A DNA stretch of 64,000 nt from contig NZ_CP084561.1 of NCBI RefSeq assembly GCF_021789315.1, positions 1,860,001-1,924,000 of the forward strand, given 5' to 3'. A model generated the notes under the pieces. It was not told the origin of the DNA, did no database searches, and saw only the letters and a list, made by a program, of their open reading frames with translations. Made by a program: the position numbers and the translations under genes. Below are positions 41,481-49,579 of this stretch, piece by piece; within the stretch, counting starts at the first letter, position 1; every line of letters starts with the position of its first letter. This DNA is from Arthrobacter sp. FW305-BF8. GTDB taxonomy: Bacteria > Actinomycetota > Actinomycetes > Actinomycetales > Micrococcaceae.

Positions 41481-42440
41481 ATGAACACCCAGACCCGCGA
41501 GTCAACGTCCATGAGTGACGCCCAAGACAAGGCCGGCACGCTCATCGAAGCCCTGCCGTGGATCCAGCGCTTCGCCGGAACCACCATGGTGATCAAATAC
41601 GGCGGTAACGCCATGGTCAACGACGAGCTGCGCCGTGCCTTCGCCGAGGACGTCGTGTTCCTCCACCACGTGGGCATCCACCCCGTGGTGGTGCACGGCG
41701 GCGGCCCGCAGATCAACTCAATGCTGGGCAGGCTCGGCATCGAGTCGGAGTTCAAGGGCGGCCTGCGCGTGACCACGCCCGAGGCCATGGACGTGGTGCG
41801 CATGGTCCTGACCGGCCAGGTGGGGCGCGAACTGGTGGGCCTGATCAACTCGCACGGGCCCTACGCCGTCGGCATGTCCGGTGAAGACGGCGGCCTGCTG
41901 CGCGCCGTCCGCACCGGAACCGTCGTTGACGGCGAGCAGGTGGACCTCGGGCTCGTGGGCGAGGTGGTGGGAGTGGACCCCGCCGGCATCGTGGACATTC
42001 TCGACGCCGGCCGGATCCCGGTGATCTCCACGGTCGCCCCGGAGATCACCGACGCCGGCGAGGGCGTGGCGGGTACGGCCCGGTTCCAGCCCACCGGCCA
42101 GGTCCTGAACGTCAACGCGGACACCGCGGCGGCGGCCGTTGCCTCCGCGCTGGGCGCCTCCAAGCTGGTCATCCTGACCGACGTCGAAGGCCTCTACGCC
42201 AGCTGGCCGGACAAGTCCTCGCTGATTTCATCCCTGACGGCCTCCGAGTTACGGGACATGCTGCCCAGCCTCGAATCAGGCATGATCCCCAAGATGGCCG
42301 CCTGCCTCAAGGCGATTGACGAGGGAGTTGAGCGGGCGCATATCGTGGACGGCCGGCTGCCCCATTCAATGCTTCTTGAAACATTTACGACCGCCGGAAT
42401 AGGCACTCAAGTTGTCCCAGATGAGGAAGTGAATCCATGA
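41481..42440 (+). CDS. argB: Acetylglutamate kinase
   Basis: Arginine-feedback-sensitive kinase of the amino-acid kinase family; 319 residues from ATG 41481 with GGAG 10 nt upstream (ATG 41511 would give 309). KYGGNAM (phosphate loop), VVVHGGGPQI, FKGGLRVTT, and VLNVNADTAAAAVA are family motifs. The stop overlaps the argD start (ATGA). Confidence 0.95.
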   Translation: MNTQTRESTSMSDAQDKAGTLIEALPWIQRFAGTTMVIKYGGNAMVNDELRRAFAEDVVFLHHVGIHPVVVHGGGPQINSMLGRLGIESEFKGGLRVTTPEAMDVVRMVLTGQVGRELVGLINSHGPYAVGMSGEDGGLLRAVRTGTVVDGEQVDLGLVGEVVGVDPAGIVDILDAGRIPVISTVAPEITDAGEGVAGTARFQPTGQVLNVNADTAAAAVASALGASKLVILTDVEGLYASWPDKSSLISSLTASELRDMLPSLESGMIPKMAACLKAIDEGVERAHIVDGRLPHSMLLETFTTAGIGTQVVPDEEVNP

Positions 42441-43786
42441 GTCGCACCGAACTGAGCCATTCCGCTGAAGGCCGCAGCAGCGATGGGGGCCCGGGTGTGG
42501 TCGGGCACCGCGAAGCGGGCGGGGCCCCCATCGCTGCGGAGGCCGCCGCAACCACGCTCGTCGCCAACAGCAGTGGCTCTGAGTGGCTGGCGCGTTACTC
42601 CTCGTCGCTCATGGGTGTCTTCGGCACGCCCCAGCGGGTGCTGGTCCGCGGCGCCGGCTGCCTCGTCTGGGACGCCGACGGCAAGGAGTACCTGGACCTC
42701 CTGGGCGGCATCGCCGTCAACGCGCTGGGCCACGCCCACCCGTTCGTGACCTCGGTGATCTCCAGCCAGCTGGCCACCCTGGGGCACGTCTCCAACTTCT
42801 TCACCAGCCCCACCCAGATCGCGCTGGCCGAAAAGCTGCTGGAACTCAGCGCGGCGCCGGCCGGGTCCAAGGTGTTCTTCACCAACTCCGGCACCGAGGC
42901 CAACGAGGCCGCCTTTAAACTTGCCCGCCGGAACTCGGGTACCTCCGCCGGGGAAGCCGGCGGCAAGCCCCGCACCCGGATCATCGCGCTCGAAGGCGCA
43001 TTCCACGGCCGGACCATGGGAGCACTGGCGCTCACCGCCAAGGAGGCCTACCGTGCGCCCTTCGAGCCGATGCCCGGCGGTGTTGAGCACATCCCGTTCG
43101 GGGACATCGAAGCGCTGCGCAACGCCGTCGATGACACCGTGGCTGCGGTTTTCCTGGAGCCGATCCAGGGCGAGGCAGGTGTCCGCCCCCTTCCCGCCGG
43201 CTACCTGAAGGCCGCCCGCGAATTCACCGCGGAGGCCGGTGCCCTGCTGATTCTGGACGAGGTGCAGACCGGCATCGCCCGCACGGGCAAGTGGCTGGCC
43301 AGCGAGGACGCCGGGATCGTGCCGGACGCCATCACCCTGGCCAAAGGGCTCGGCGGTGGTTTCCCGATCGGTGCCCTCGTCACGTTCGGCGAGCAGACGT
43401 CGTCGCTGCTGTCCGCTGGGCAGCACGGCACCACGTTCGGCGGCAACCCGGTGGCCACGGCCGCGGCCCTGGCCACCCTGCATGCCATCGAAAGCCAGCA
43501 CGTGCTGGACAATGTCCGCGCTGTCGGTGAGCATGTCCGGCAGGCGCTGGCCGCCGTCGACGGTGTCACCGAGGTGCGCGGCGAGGGCCTGCTGATCGGC
43601 TTCGACCTGGACGCCGACGTCGCCCCTGCCGCGGTGACCGCGGCCCTGGACGCCGGCTTCATCATCAACAGCCCCGGCCCCCGCACCATCCGCCTGGCCC
43701 CGCCGCTCATCCTGACCACCGAGCAGGCAGACCGTTTCCTGGCCGCCCTTCCGGCCATCCTGCAAACCGCAAAGGACGCACAGTGA
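42437..43786 (+). CDS. argD: Acetylornithine aminotransferase
   Basis: PLP enzyme, 449 residues, longer than the usual 400 because the first 48 residues (to SSGSEWLARYSSSLMGVF) are an extra Ser/Gly/Ala-rich extension also found in related genera. Motifs: TNSGTEANEAAFKLAR, AFHGRTMGALALT, LILDEVQTGIARTG, and the PLP lysine in ITLAKGLGGGFPIGA. Four-bp overlaps at both ends. Confidence 0.95.
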   Translation: MSRTELSHSAEGRSSDGGPGVVGHREAGGAPIAAEAAATTLVANSSGSEWLARYSSSLMGVFGTPQRVLVRGAGCLVWDADGKEYLDLLGGIAVNALGHAHPFVTSVISSQLATLGHVSNFFTSPTQIALAEKLLELSAAPAGSKVFFTNSGTEANEAAFKLARRNSGTSAGEAGGKPRTRIIALEGAFHGRTMGALALTAKEAYRAPFEPMPGGVEHIPFGDIEALRNAVDDTVAAVFLEPIQGEAGVRPLPAGYLKAAREFTAEAGALLILDEVQTGIARTGKWLASEDAGIVPDAITLAKGLGGGFPIGALVTFGEQTSSLLSAGQHGTTFGGNPVATAAALATLHAIESQHVLDNVRAVGEHVRQALAAVDGVTEVRGEGLLIGFDLDADVAPAAVTAALDAGFIINSPGPRTIRLAPPLILTTEQADRFLAALPAILQTAKDAQ

Positions 43787-44790
43787 CTTCCACCGGCACC
43801 ATCCGCCACTTCCTCAAGGACACTGACCTGAGCCCTGCCGAGCAGGCGGAAGTCCTTGAACTCGCGGGACGAATGAAAGCAGCGCCGTACAGCGTCCAGC
43901 CGTTCGCCGCCGAAGGCAGCGGCCGCAAGACCGTTGCTGTGATCTTCGACAAGACCTCCACCCGGACCCGGGTCTCCTTTGCCACCGGCGTAGCGGACAT
44001 GGGCGGCAATGCCCTGATCATCAACCCGGGCGAGGCGCAGATCGGCCACAAGGAATCCGTGGAGGACACCGCCAAGGTCCTCGAGCGCATGGTCTCCACC
44101 ATCGTGTGGCGGACCGGCGCGCACTCCGGCCTGGTTGCCATGGCGGAAAACTCCAAGGTTCCGGTCATCAACGCGCTGTGCGACGACTACCACCCGTGCC
44201 AACTGCTGGCCGACCTCCTGACCGTCAAGGAACACAAGGGCGAACTCAAGGGGCTCACCATGGCCTACCTCGGCGACGCCGCGAACAACATGGCCAACTC
44301 CTACCTGCTGGCCGGCGTCACTGCCGGCATGCACGTCCGCATCGCCGGTCCCGAGGGCTACCTGCCTGCGGCAGGCATCGTGGCCGCCGCCCAGGAACGT
44401 GCCGCCGAAACCGGTGGATCCGTCCTCATCACCACGGACGCGGCAGAGGCACTTAAGGGAGCCGACGTCGTCGCCACTGACACCTGGGTCTCCATGGGCC
44501 AGGAAGCGGAAAAGGAAGCACGGATGAAGCTGTTCCGTGAATACTCCGTGGACGAGGCTGCGCTGGCGCAGGCCGCCGCTGACGCCGTCGTGCTGCACTG
44601 CCTTCCCGCCTACCGCGGCTACGAGATCTCGGCCGGCGTGATTGACGGGCCGCAGTCGATCGTGTGGGACGAGGCCGAGAACCGGCTGCACGCGCAGAAG
44701 GGGCTCATGGCCTGGCTGATGCACCGGTCCGGGCTGGCGTTCGTCGACGGTCTTTCTCCCGTTGAGGGCACCGGGGAGAGCACGTTCTAG
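43783..44790 (+). CDS. argF: Ornithine carbamoyltransferase
   Basis: Joins ornithine and carbamoyl phosphate to citrulline; 335 residues from GTG 43783. Carbamoyl-phosphate motif KTSTRTRVSFATG, the HPxQ site as YHPCQLLADLLT, and the ornithine/catalytic motif HCLPAYRG. Normal length. The stop codon and argR GTG share one base. Confidence 0.96.
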   Translation: MTSTGTIRHFLKDTDLSPAEQAEVLELAGRMKAAPYSVQPFAAEGSGRKTVAVIFDKTSTRTRVSFATGVADMGGNALIINPGEAQIGHKESVEDTAKVLERMVSTIVWRTGAHSGLVAMAENSKVPVINALCDDYHPCQLLADLLTVKEHKGELKGLTMAYLGDAANNMANSYLLAGVTAGMHVRIAGPEGYLPAAGIVAAAQERAAETGGSVLITTDAAEALKGADVVATDTWVSMGQEAEKEARMKLFREYSVDEAALAQAAADAVVLHCLPAYRGYEISAGVIDGPQSIVWDEAENRLHAQKGLMAWLMHRSGLAFVDGLSPVEGTGESTF

Positions 44791-45326
44791 TGTCCACCAA
44801 CCCGGCGGTCCCGGGCGCCAGCCCGGCCACCAAAACCGCCCGCCAGGCGCGGATCACGGCGATCCTGACGGGCGAATCGGTGCGTTCGCAGGCCGAGCTT
44901 GCGGCGCTGCTCGCGGACGACGGCGTGCAGGTCACCCAGGCCACGCTGTCGCGTGACCTCGTGGAGCTGGGTGCCGTCCGCGTCCGCGGCAAGGAGGGCG
45001 TACTGGTGTATGCCGTTCCCGGTGAAGGCGGGGAGCGGGCGGCCAGGAGCGGGGTCAGCCAGGAAATCCTTGACGCCAGGCTGGCGCGGCTGTGCGGTGA
45101 ACTGCTGGTCACCGCGGAGGCCTCGGCCAACATCGCCGTGCTCCGGACGCCGCCGGGAGCGGCGAACTTCCTCGCCCTCGCCATTGACCATTCCGTGATG
45201 CCCTCGATCCTGGGCACCATCGCCGGAGACGACACCGTGCTGCTCGTCGCCCGGGACCCGCTGGGGGGACCGGAGCTGGCTGCGCGGTTCCTGCAGCTCG
45301 CCGAGGAAGCCGGCCCGGGACAGTAG
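44790..45326 (+). CDS. argR: Arginine repressor
   Basis: A 178-residue ArgR/AhrC-type regulator. A winged helix (about 18-85, VQVTQATLSRDLVELGAVRV) binds the ARG boxes before argC. The C-terminal oligomerisation domain with GTIAGDDTVLLVARD binds arginine. GTG 44790 overlaps argF by one base. In the middle of the cluster it senses the pathway's end-product and closes the feedback loop. Confidence 0.95.
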   Translation: MSTNPAVPGASPATKTARQARITAILTGESVRSQAELAALLADDGVQVTQATLSRDLVELGAVRVRGKEGVLVYAVPGEGGERAARSGVSQEILDARLARLCGELLVTAEASANIAVLRTPPGAANFLALAIDHSVMPSILGTIAGDDTVLLVARDPLGGPELAARFLQLAEEAGPGQ

Positions 45327-45362
45327 CATCCAGGCGGTAGCGTCCAGTCCAGTAGCGTCCGG
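45322..45362. repeat. Three degenerate 14-15-bp repeats over the argR stop codon
   Basis: AGTAGCATCCAG, GGTAGCGTCCAG and AGTAGCGTCCGG follow one another starting on the argR stop. The A-rich spacer (45375-45420) and AAGGAG before argG follow. Confidence 0.7.
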
Positions 45363-45431
45363 CTGCGTTCTTCCCCGACAAATAAACACAGACGAACAAA
45401 AAACAGAAACAACAACTAAGGAGCATATTCC

Positions 45432-46637
45432 GTGACTGAGCGTATTGTTCTGGCCTACTCAGGTGGCCTGGATACTTCCGTAGCCATCGGCTGGATCGGT
45501 GAAGCCACCGGCGCCGAGGTCATCGCCGTGGCGGTCGACGTCGGACAGGGCGGCGAATCGCTGGAAACCATCCGCCAGCGCGCCCTCGGCTGCGGCGCCG
45601 TGGAGGCCTACGTGGCTGACGCGTCTGACGAGTTCGCCAACGAATACTGCGTGCCCACGCTGAAGGCCAACGCCCTCTACCAGGGCCACTACCCGCTGGT
45701 CTCCGCCATCTCCCGCCCGGTGATCGTCAAGCACCTGGTCAAGGCCGCCCGCGAGTTCGGCGCCACCACCGTGGCCCACGGCTGCACCGGCAAGGGCAAC
45801 GACCAGGTCCGCTTCGAGGTGGGCATCCAGACCCTCGGCCCGGACCTGAAGTGCATCGCGCCCGTCCGCGACCTCGCCCTCACCCGCGACAAGGCCATCG
45901 CCTTCGCCGAGGAGAAGGGCCTGCCGATCGAGACCACCAAGAAGAACCCGTACTCGATCGACCAGAACGTCTGGGGACGCGCCGTCGAAACCGGCTACCT
46001 CGAGGACATCTGGAACGCCCCCACCAAGGACATCTACGACTACACCGCCACCCCGGAATTCCCGCCGGCACCGGACGAGGTCACCATCTCCTTCGAAGCC
46101 GGCGTTCCCGTAGCGATCGACGGCGTCAAGATCACACCGCTGCAGGCCATCAAGGAACTGAACCGCCGCGCCGGCGCCCAGGGCGTGGGCCGCATTGACG
46201 TCGTCGAGGACCGCCTCGTCGGCATCAAGTCCCGCGAAATCTACGAAGCCCCGGGTGCCATGGCGCTGATCACCGCGCACAAGCACCTCGAGGACATCAC
46301 CATCGAGCGCGAGCAGGCCCGCTTCAAGGCCACGGTCGGCCAGCGCTGGGCCGAACTGGTCTATGACGGCCAGTGGTTCTCCCCGCTGAAGCGCTCCCTG
46401 GATGCCTTCATTGACGACACCCAGAAGTACGTCTCCGGCGATATCCGCATGGTGCTGCACGGCGGCCAGGCGATCGTGAACGGACGCCGCTCCGAGACGT
46501 CGCTGTACGACTTCGACCTCGCCACCTACGACACCGGCGACACGTTCGACCAGTCCATGGCGCGCGGCTTCATCGAGCTGTGGGGCATGTCCGCCAAGGT
46601 TGCGTCCGGCCGCGACATCCGCGTCGCAGGAAAGTAG
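45432..46637 (+). CDS. argG: Argininosuccinate synthase
   Basis: Citrulline plus aspartate to argininosuccinate with ATP; 401 residues from GTG 45432 with AAGGAG 10 nt upstream. The P-loop AYSGGLDTSVAIGW, AHGCTGKGNDQVRFE and KKNPYSIDQNVWGRAVE are hallmark motifs. An unusually A-rich leader of about 50 nt precedes it, which may help translation after the longer 105-bp gap from argR. Confidence 0.97.
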   Translation: MTERIVLAYSGGLDTSVAIGWIGEATGAEVIAVAVDVGQGGESLETIRQRALGCGAVEAYVADASDEFANEYCVPTLKANALYQGHYPLVSAISRPVIVKHLVKAAREFGATTVAHGCTGKGNDQVRFEVGIQTLGPDLKCIAPVRDLALTRDKAIAFAEEKGLPIETTKKNPYSIDQNVWGRAVETGYLEDIWNAPTKDIYDYTATPEFPPAPDEVTISFEAGVPVAIDGVKITPLQAIKELNRRAGAQGVGRIDVVEDRLVGIKSREIYEAPGAMALITAHKHLEDITIEREQARFKATVGQRWAELVYDGQWFSPLKRSLDAFIDDTQKYVSGDIRMVLHGGQAIVNGRRSETSLYDFDLATYDTGDTFDQSMARGFIELWGMSAKVASGRDIRVAGK

Positions 46638-46642
46638 CCCCG

Positions 46643-48121
46643 GTGGCTGAGGAGAACTCGACCCTCGGACAGAATCCGGTGGTCGAGCCTGTCGAGACCC
46701 AGGGTTCGACAGGCTCAACCAACACGGGTGCGCTCTGGGGCGGCCGGTTCGCCGGCGGCCCCGCCGATGCCCTCGCGGCGCTGAGCAAGTCGACGCACTT
46801 CGACTGGCGCCTGGCCCGCTATGACATCGCAGGCTCCAAGGCGCATGCCCGCGTGCTCCACAAGGCCGGGCTGCTGGATGATGCGGAGCTCGAAGGCATG
46901 CTGGCCGCCCTGGACCAGCTGGATGCGGACGTTGCCTCGGGTGCCTATGTGCCGGCGGAATCGGATGAGGACGTGCACGGTTCGCTGGAGCGCGGCCTGA
47001 TCGAGCGCGCCGGAACCCAGCTGGGCGGCAAGCTGCGGGCGGGGCGTTCGCGCAACGACCAGGTGGCCACGCTGGGCCGCATGTTCCTGCGTGACCACGC
47101 CCGGATCATCGCCCGCGGCGTGCTCGCCACCATCGATGCGCTGGTGGAGCAGGCCAAAGCCCACCACGGCGTGGCGATGCCCGGCCGCACCCACCTGCAG
47201 CACGCCCAGCCGGTCCTGCTCAGCCACCACCTGCTGGCCCATGCCTGGGCGCTACTGCGCGATGTGCAGCGGCTCCAGGACTGGGACAAGCGCGCCGGCG
47301 TTTCGCCGTACGGCTCCGGCGCCCTCGCCGGCTCCTCGCTGGGCCTCGACCCCGAGGCCGTGGCCGCGGACCTGGGCTTCTTCTCCGCCGTCCACAACTC
47401 GATCGACGGCACCGCGTCCCGCGATGTCTTTGCCGAGTTCGGCTGGGTGGCCGCGATGATCGGCGTCGACCTGTCCCGGATCTCAGAGGAAGTCATCTTC
47501 TGGGCCACCAAAGAGTTCTCCTTCGTCACACTGCACGATTCCTACTCCACGGGATCGTCGATCATGCCGCAGAAGAAGAACCCGGACGTGGCAGAGCTGG
47601 CCCGCGGCAAGGCCGGCCGGCTGATCGGCAACCTTACCGGCCTGCTGGCCACGCTGAAGGGCCTGCCGCTCGCGTACAACCGCGACCTGCAGGAGGACAA
47701 GGAACCGGTATTCGACGCCGCCGACACGCTGGAGCTGCTGCTGCCGGCCGTTTCAGGCATGATCGCCACGCTGAAGTTCAATGCCGACCGGATGGAGTCG
47801 CTGGCTCCGCAGGGCTTCGCGCTGGCCACGGACATCGCCGAGTGGCTGGTCCGCCAGGGCGTGCCGTTCCGCGAGGCGCACGAACTGTCCGGCGCGGCCG
47901 TGAAGCAGGCCGAAAGCCGCAACGTGGAGCTGTGGGACCTGACGGACGAGGAGTATGCCGCCATTTCGGAGCACCTCACCCCGGAGGTCCGCAGCGTCCT
48001 GAGCACGGAAGGCTCGCTCAGCAGCCGGAACTCGCAGGGCGGCACGGCACCGGCCGCCGTCGAACGCCAACTGGCCGCGCTGGAAGGCGAGCTTAACGGC
48101 GTCCGCGAGTACGCGGGGTAG
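46643..48121 (+). CDS. argH: Argininosuccinate lyase with REP element in its 5' end
   Basis: Final arginine step, 492 residues, fumarase superfamily. GTG 46643 (MAEENSTLGQ) has AGGAAAG 8 nt upstream. Catalytic signature GSSIMPQKKNPDVAE, plus GRTHLQHAQPVLLSH and RSRNDQVATLGR. Residues about 13-29 (VVEPVETQGSTGSTN) are encoded by a palindromic REP-like sequence and lie before the conserved ALWGGRFAGGPADAL core, so they lengthen the disordered N-terminus without touching the fold. A second, longer REP palindrome lies 20 nt after the stop. Confidence 0.95.
   Translation: MAEENSTLGQNPVVEPVETQGSTGSTNTGALWGGRFAGGPADALAALSKSTHFDWRLARYDIAGSKAHARVLHKAGLLDDAELEGMLAALDQLDADVASGAYVPAESDEDVHGSLERGLIERAGTQLGGKLRAGRSRNDQVATLGRMFLRDHARIIARGVLATIDALVEQAKAHHGVAMPGRTHLQHAQPVLLSHHLLAHAWALLRDVQRLQDWDKRAGVSPYGSGALAGSSLGLDPEAVAADLGFFSAVHNSIDGTASRDVFAEFGWVAAMIGVDLSRISEEVIFWATKEFSFVTLHDSYSTGSSIMPQKKNPDVAELARGKAGRLIGNLTGLLATLKGLPLAYNRDLQEDKEPVFDAADTLELLLPAVSGMIATLKFNADRMESLAPQGFALATDIAEWLVRQGVPFREAHELSGAAVKQAESRNVELWDLTDEEYAAISEHLTPEVRSVLSTEGSLSSRNSQGGTAPAAVERQLAALEGELNGVREYAG
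46681..46720. repeat. REP-like palindrome inside argH
   Basis: GGTCGAGCCTGTCGAGACC, a CAG loop and GGTTCGACAGGCTCAACC form an imperfect 18-19-bp palindrome. This sequence type is scattered in Arthrobacter-type genomes. It keeps the argH frame open. Confidence 0.85.
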
Positions 48122-48140
48122 TTGATCGAGTACCGGACTT

Positions 48141-48186
48141 GGGTCTCGACAAGCTCGACCACCGGTGGTCGGGCTTGTCGAGACCC
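48141..48186. repeat. REP-like palindrome after argH
   Basis: Two 23-bp arms, starting GGGTCTCGACAAGCTCGACC and ending with GTCGAGACCC, meet without a loop and have one G/T wobble. Same family as the element inside argH. It may also stop the arg transcript. Confidence 0.85.
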
Positions 48187-48194
48187 TCTGCGTT

Positions 48195-48200
48195 TAAGGT
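48195..48200 (+). promoter_or_regulatory. -10 element for the mycothiol-type gene
   Basis: TAAGGT ends 7 nt before ATG 48208; no Shine-Dalgarno. It lies directly after the REP palindrome. Confidence 0.4.
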
Positions 48201-48207
48201 GGGTTCC

Positions 48208-48984
48208 ATGACAGCGATCACACCTGACACTTTGCTCACCGAACTCCACAAAGCGGCTGACGCCGTCTCCTCCCTGGCCGGGAAACTCACCGAAGCTGAC
48301 GTGCCCGCTGCCTCGGCCCTTCCTGGCTGGACCCGAGGGCACGTCCTCGCGCACATAGCGGGCATCTCCAACGCGATGGCGCGGCAGCTCGAATACGCCG
48401 CGCGCGGCGAAACGGTGGAACTGTACGACGGCGGCTATGAGGGCCGCACGAAGGCCATCGAAATGAGCGCCGGGCACTCCCTGGCCCAGCACCGAGCGGA
48501 CCTGGACGCCGCGCTGGACCGGGCGCTGCGCGCCTTCGACTCGCTCGATACGGATACGGATACGGATGCCGGGAACGCTGTTGCGGCCGGTGCCGGCGGC
48601 TGGCGCGCACCCATTTCCTACCGCGGGGGAGTGGTGCTGGACGGCGGCCTGGCGCTGTGGCGCGAGCTCGTAATCCACGCCTCCGACCTCAACACCGGCC
48701 GCGGCCCGGAAACGTGGAGCCGGCCGTTCTGCGAGCACCTGTTCACCTTCCTGGCCGCACGCGTGCCGGAGGAGCAGAAGCTGGTGCTGCAGCCGCTTGG
48801 CATGCAGCCGGTGACGCTCGGGACCGGCGGCCGCTCTACGGTCATCAGCGGCATGGTCACCGACATCGCCGCCTGGCTCGCCGGGCGGGAGCCGTCGCTG
48901 GGCAGCCTGCGCGCTTCAGCCGCAGCCGACGGCGTGGACCTGCCGGAACTGCTGCCGTGGCCTTCCGGGGTTCCGGCGAAATAG
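48208..48984 (+). CDS. Maleylpyruvate-isomerase-family mycothiol-dependent protein
   Basis: A 258-residue protein with an N-terminal DinB-like/mycothiol-binding domain (PGWTRGHVLAHIAGISNAMA carries the metal-binding His residues) and a C-terminal SCP2-like domain (about 170-258). ATG 48208 chosen over an upstream ATG that reads through the REP element. A short DTDTDTD repeat (about residue 114) interrupts the middle. Family members isomerise maleylpyruvate or act on mycothiol conjugates; the substrate here is unknown. It is not part of the arg pathway. Confidence 0.8.
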   Translation: MTAITPDTLLTELHKAADAVSSLAGKLTEADVPAASALPGWTRGHVLAHIAGISNAMARQLEYAARGETVELYDGGYEGRTKAIEMSAGHSLAQHRADLDAALDRALRAFDSLDTDTDTDAGNAVAAGAGGWRAPISYRGGVVLDGGLALWRELVIHASDLNTGRGPETWSRPFCEHLFTFLAARVPEEQKLVLQPLGMQPVTLGTGGRSTVISGMVTDIAAWLAGREPSLGSLRASAAADGVDLPELLPWPSGVPAK

Positions 48985-49024
48985 CGACCGAGTCCGAGGC
49001 ACAGCAGCGAGCCGGCCGGCTGGT

Positions 49025-49534
49025 TCAGTCCGCGGCGAGTCCCTGCTTTTCGCGGGCCAGCAGGCTTTCCTTGATCTTTAGCCCCCAGCGGAACCCGCCC
49101 ATCGTGCCGTCGGTGCGGACCACGCGGTGGCACGGAACGAACAGCGCCGCCGCGTTGAAGGCACAGGCGCTGGCGGCGGCCCGGACTGCCTTGGCATTGC
49201 CTGACAGCACCGCGTATTCGGTGTAGGTAACCGGCGCCCCCGGGCTGACGGTGCGGAGCACGTCCCAGGCATGCGCACGGAACGGGCCCGATTTCTGCAG
49301 GACGGGCACGTTCATGGCAGGAGCCGGATCGCCCGCGTAGAAGGCCTCCACGGCGGCCGAAATCGGCCCGAGCTGCTCCACTGCCTCGTAGGCGTCGGGC
49401 AGCAGCTGCGGATGGATCTGGCCCGTCAGGTCCTGGGGGTCGGCCGTCCAGCCTGATGCGAGCACCACGCCGTCGCGGGCGATGATGGTGAACGGCCCGT
49501 CCGGCGTTGTCATGGTGAGCAGCTGGGCTTTCAT
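49025..49534 (-). CDS. ogt: Methylated-DNA--protein-cysteine methyltransferase
   Basis: Suicide repair protein for O6-methylguanine, 169 residues. The acceptor cysteine lies in FVPCHRVVRTDG; TYTEYAVLSGNAKAVRAA and the helix-turn-helix before it are also conserved. ATG 49534 is used; ATG 49513 is an alternative. It follows the ada-alkA gene by 13 nt on the same strand within a 17-bp tandem repeat region, so it is co-transcribed with it. Confidence 0.93.
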   Translation of the reverse strand: MKAQLLTMTTPDGPFTIIARDGVVLASGWTADPQDLTGQIHPQLLPDAYEAVEQLGPISAAVEAFYAGDPAPAMNVPVLQKSGPFRAHAWDVLRTVSPGAPVTYTEYAVLSGNAKAVRAAASACAFNAAALFVPCHRVVRTDGTMGGFRWGLKIKESLLAREKQGLAAD

Positions 49535-49579
49535 CGCACTGTCACTTTCATTGCACTGTCGCTTTCATCGCACTGTCGC
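49529..49579 (-). repeat. Three 17-bp repeats at the alkA-ogt junction
   Basis: TTTCAT(C/T)GCACTGTC(A/G)C on the plus strand occurs at 49529, 49546 and 49563, with a partial fourth copy. On the minus strand each unit carries GCGATGAAAG or GCAATGAAAG, i.e. an ATG; the period of 17 moves the frame each time. The repeats cover the alkA stop and the ogt start. Confidence 0.85.
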
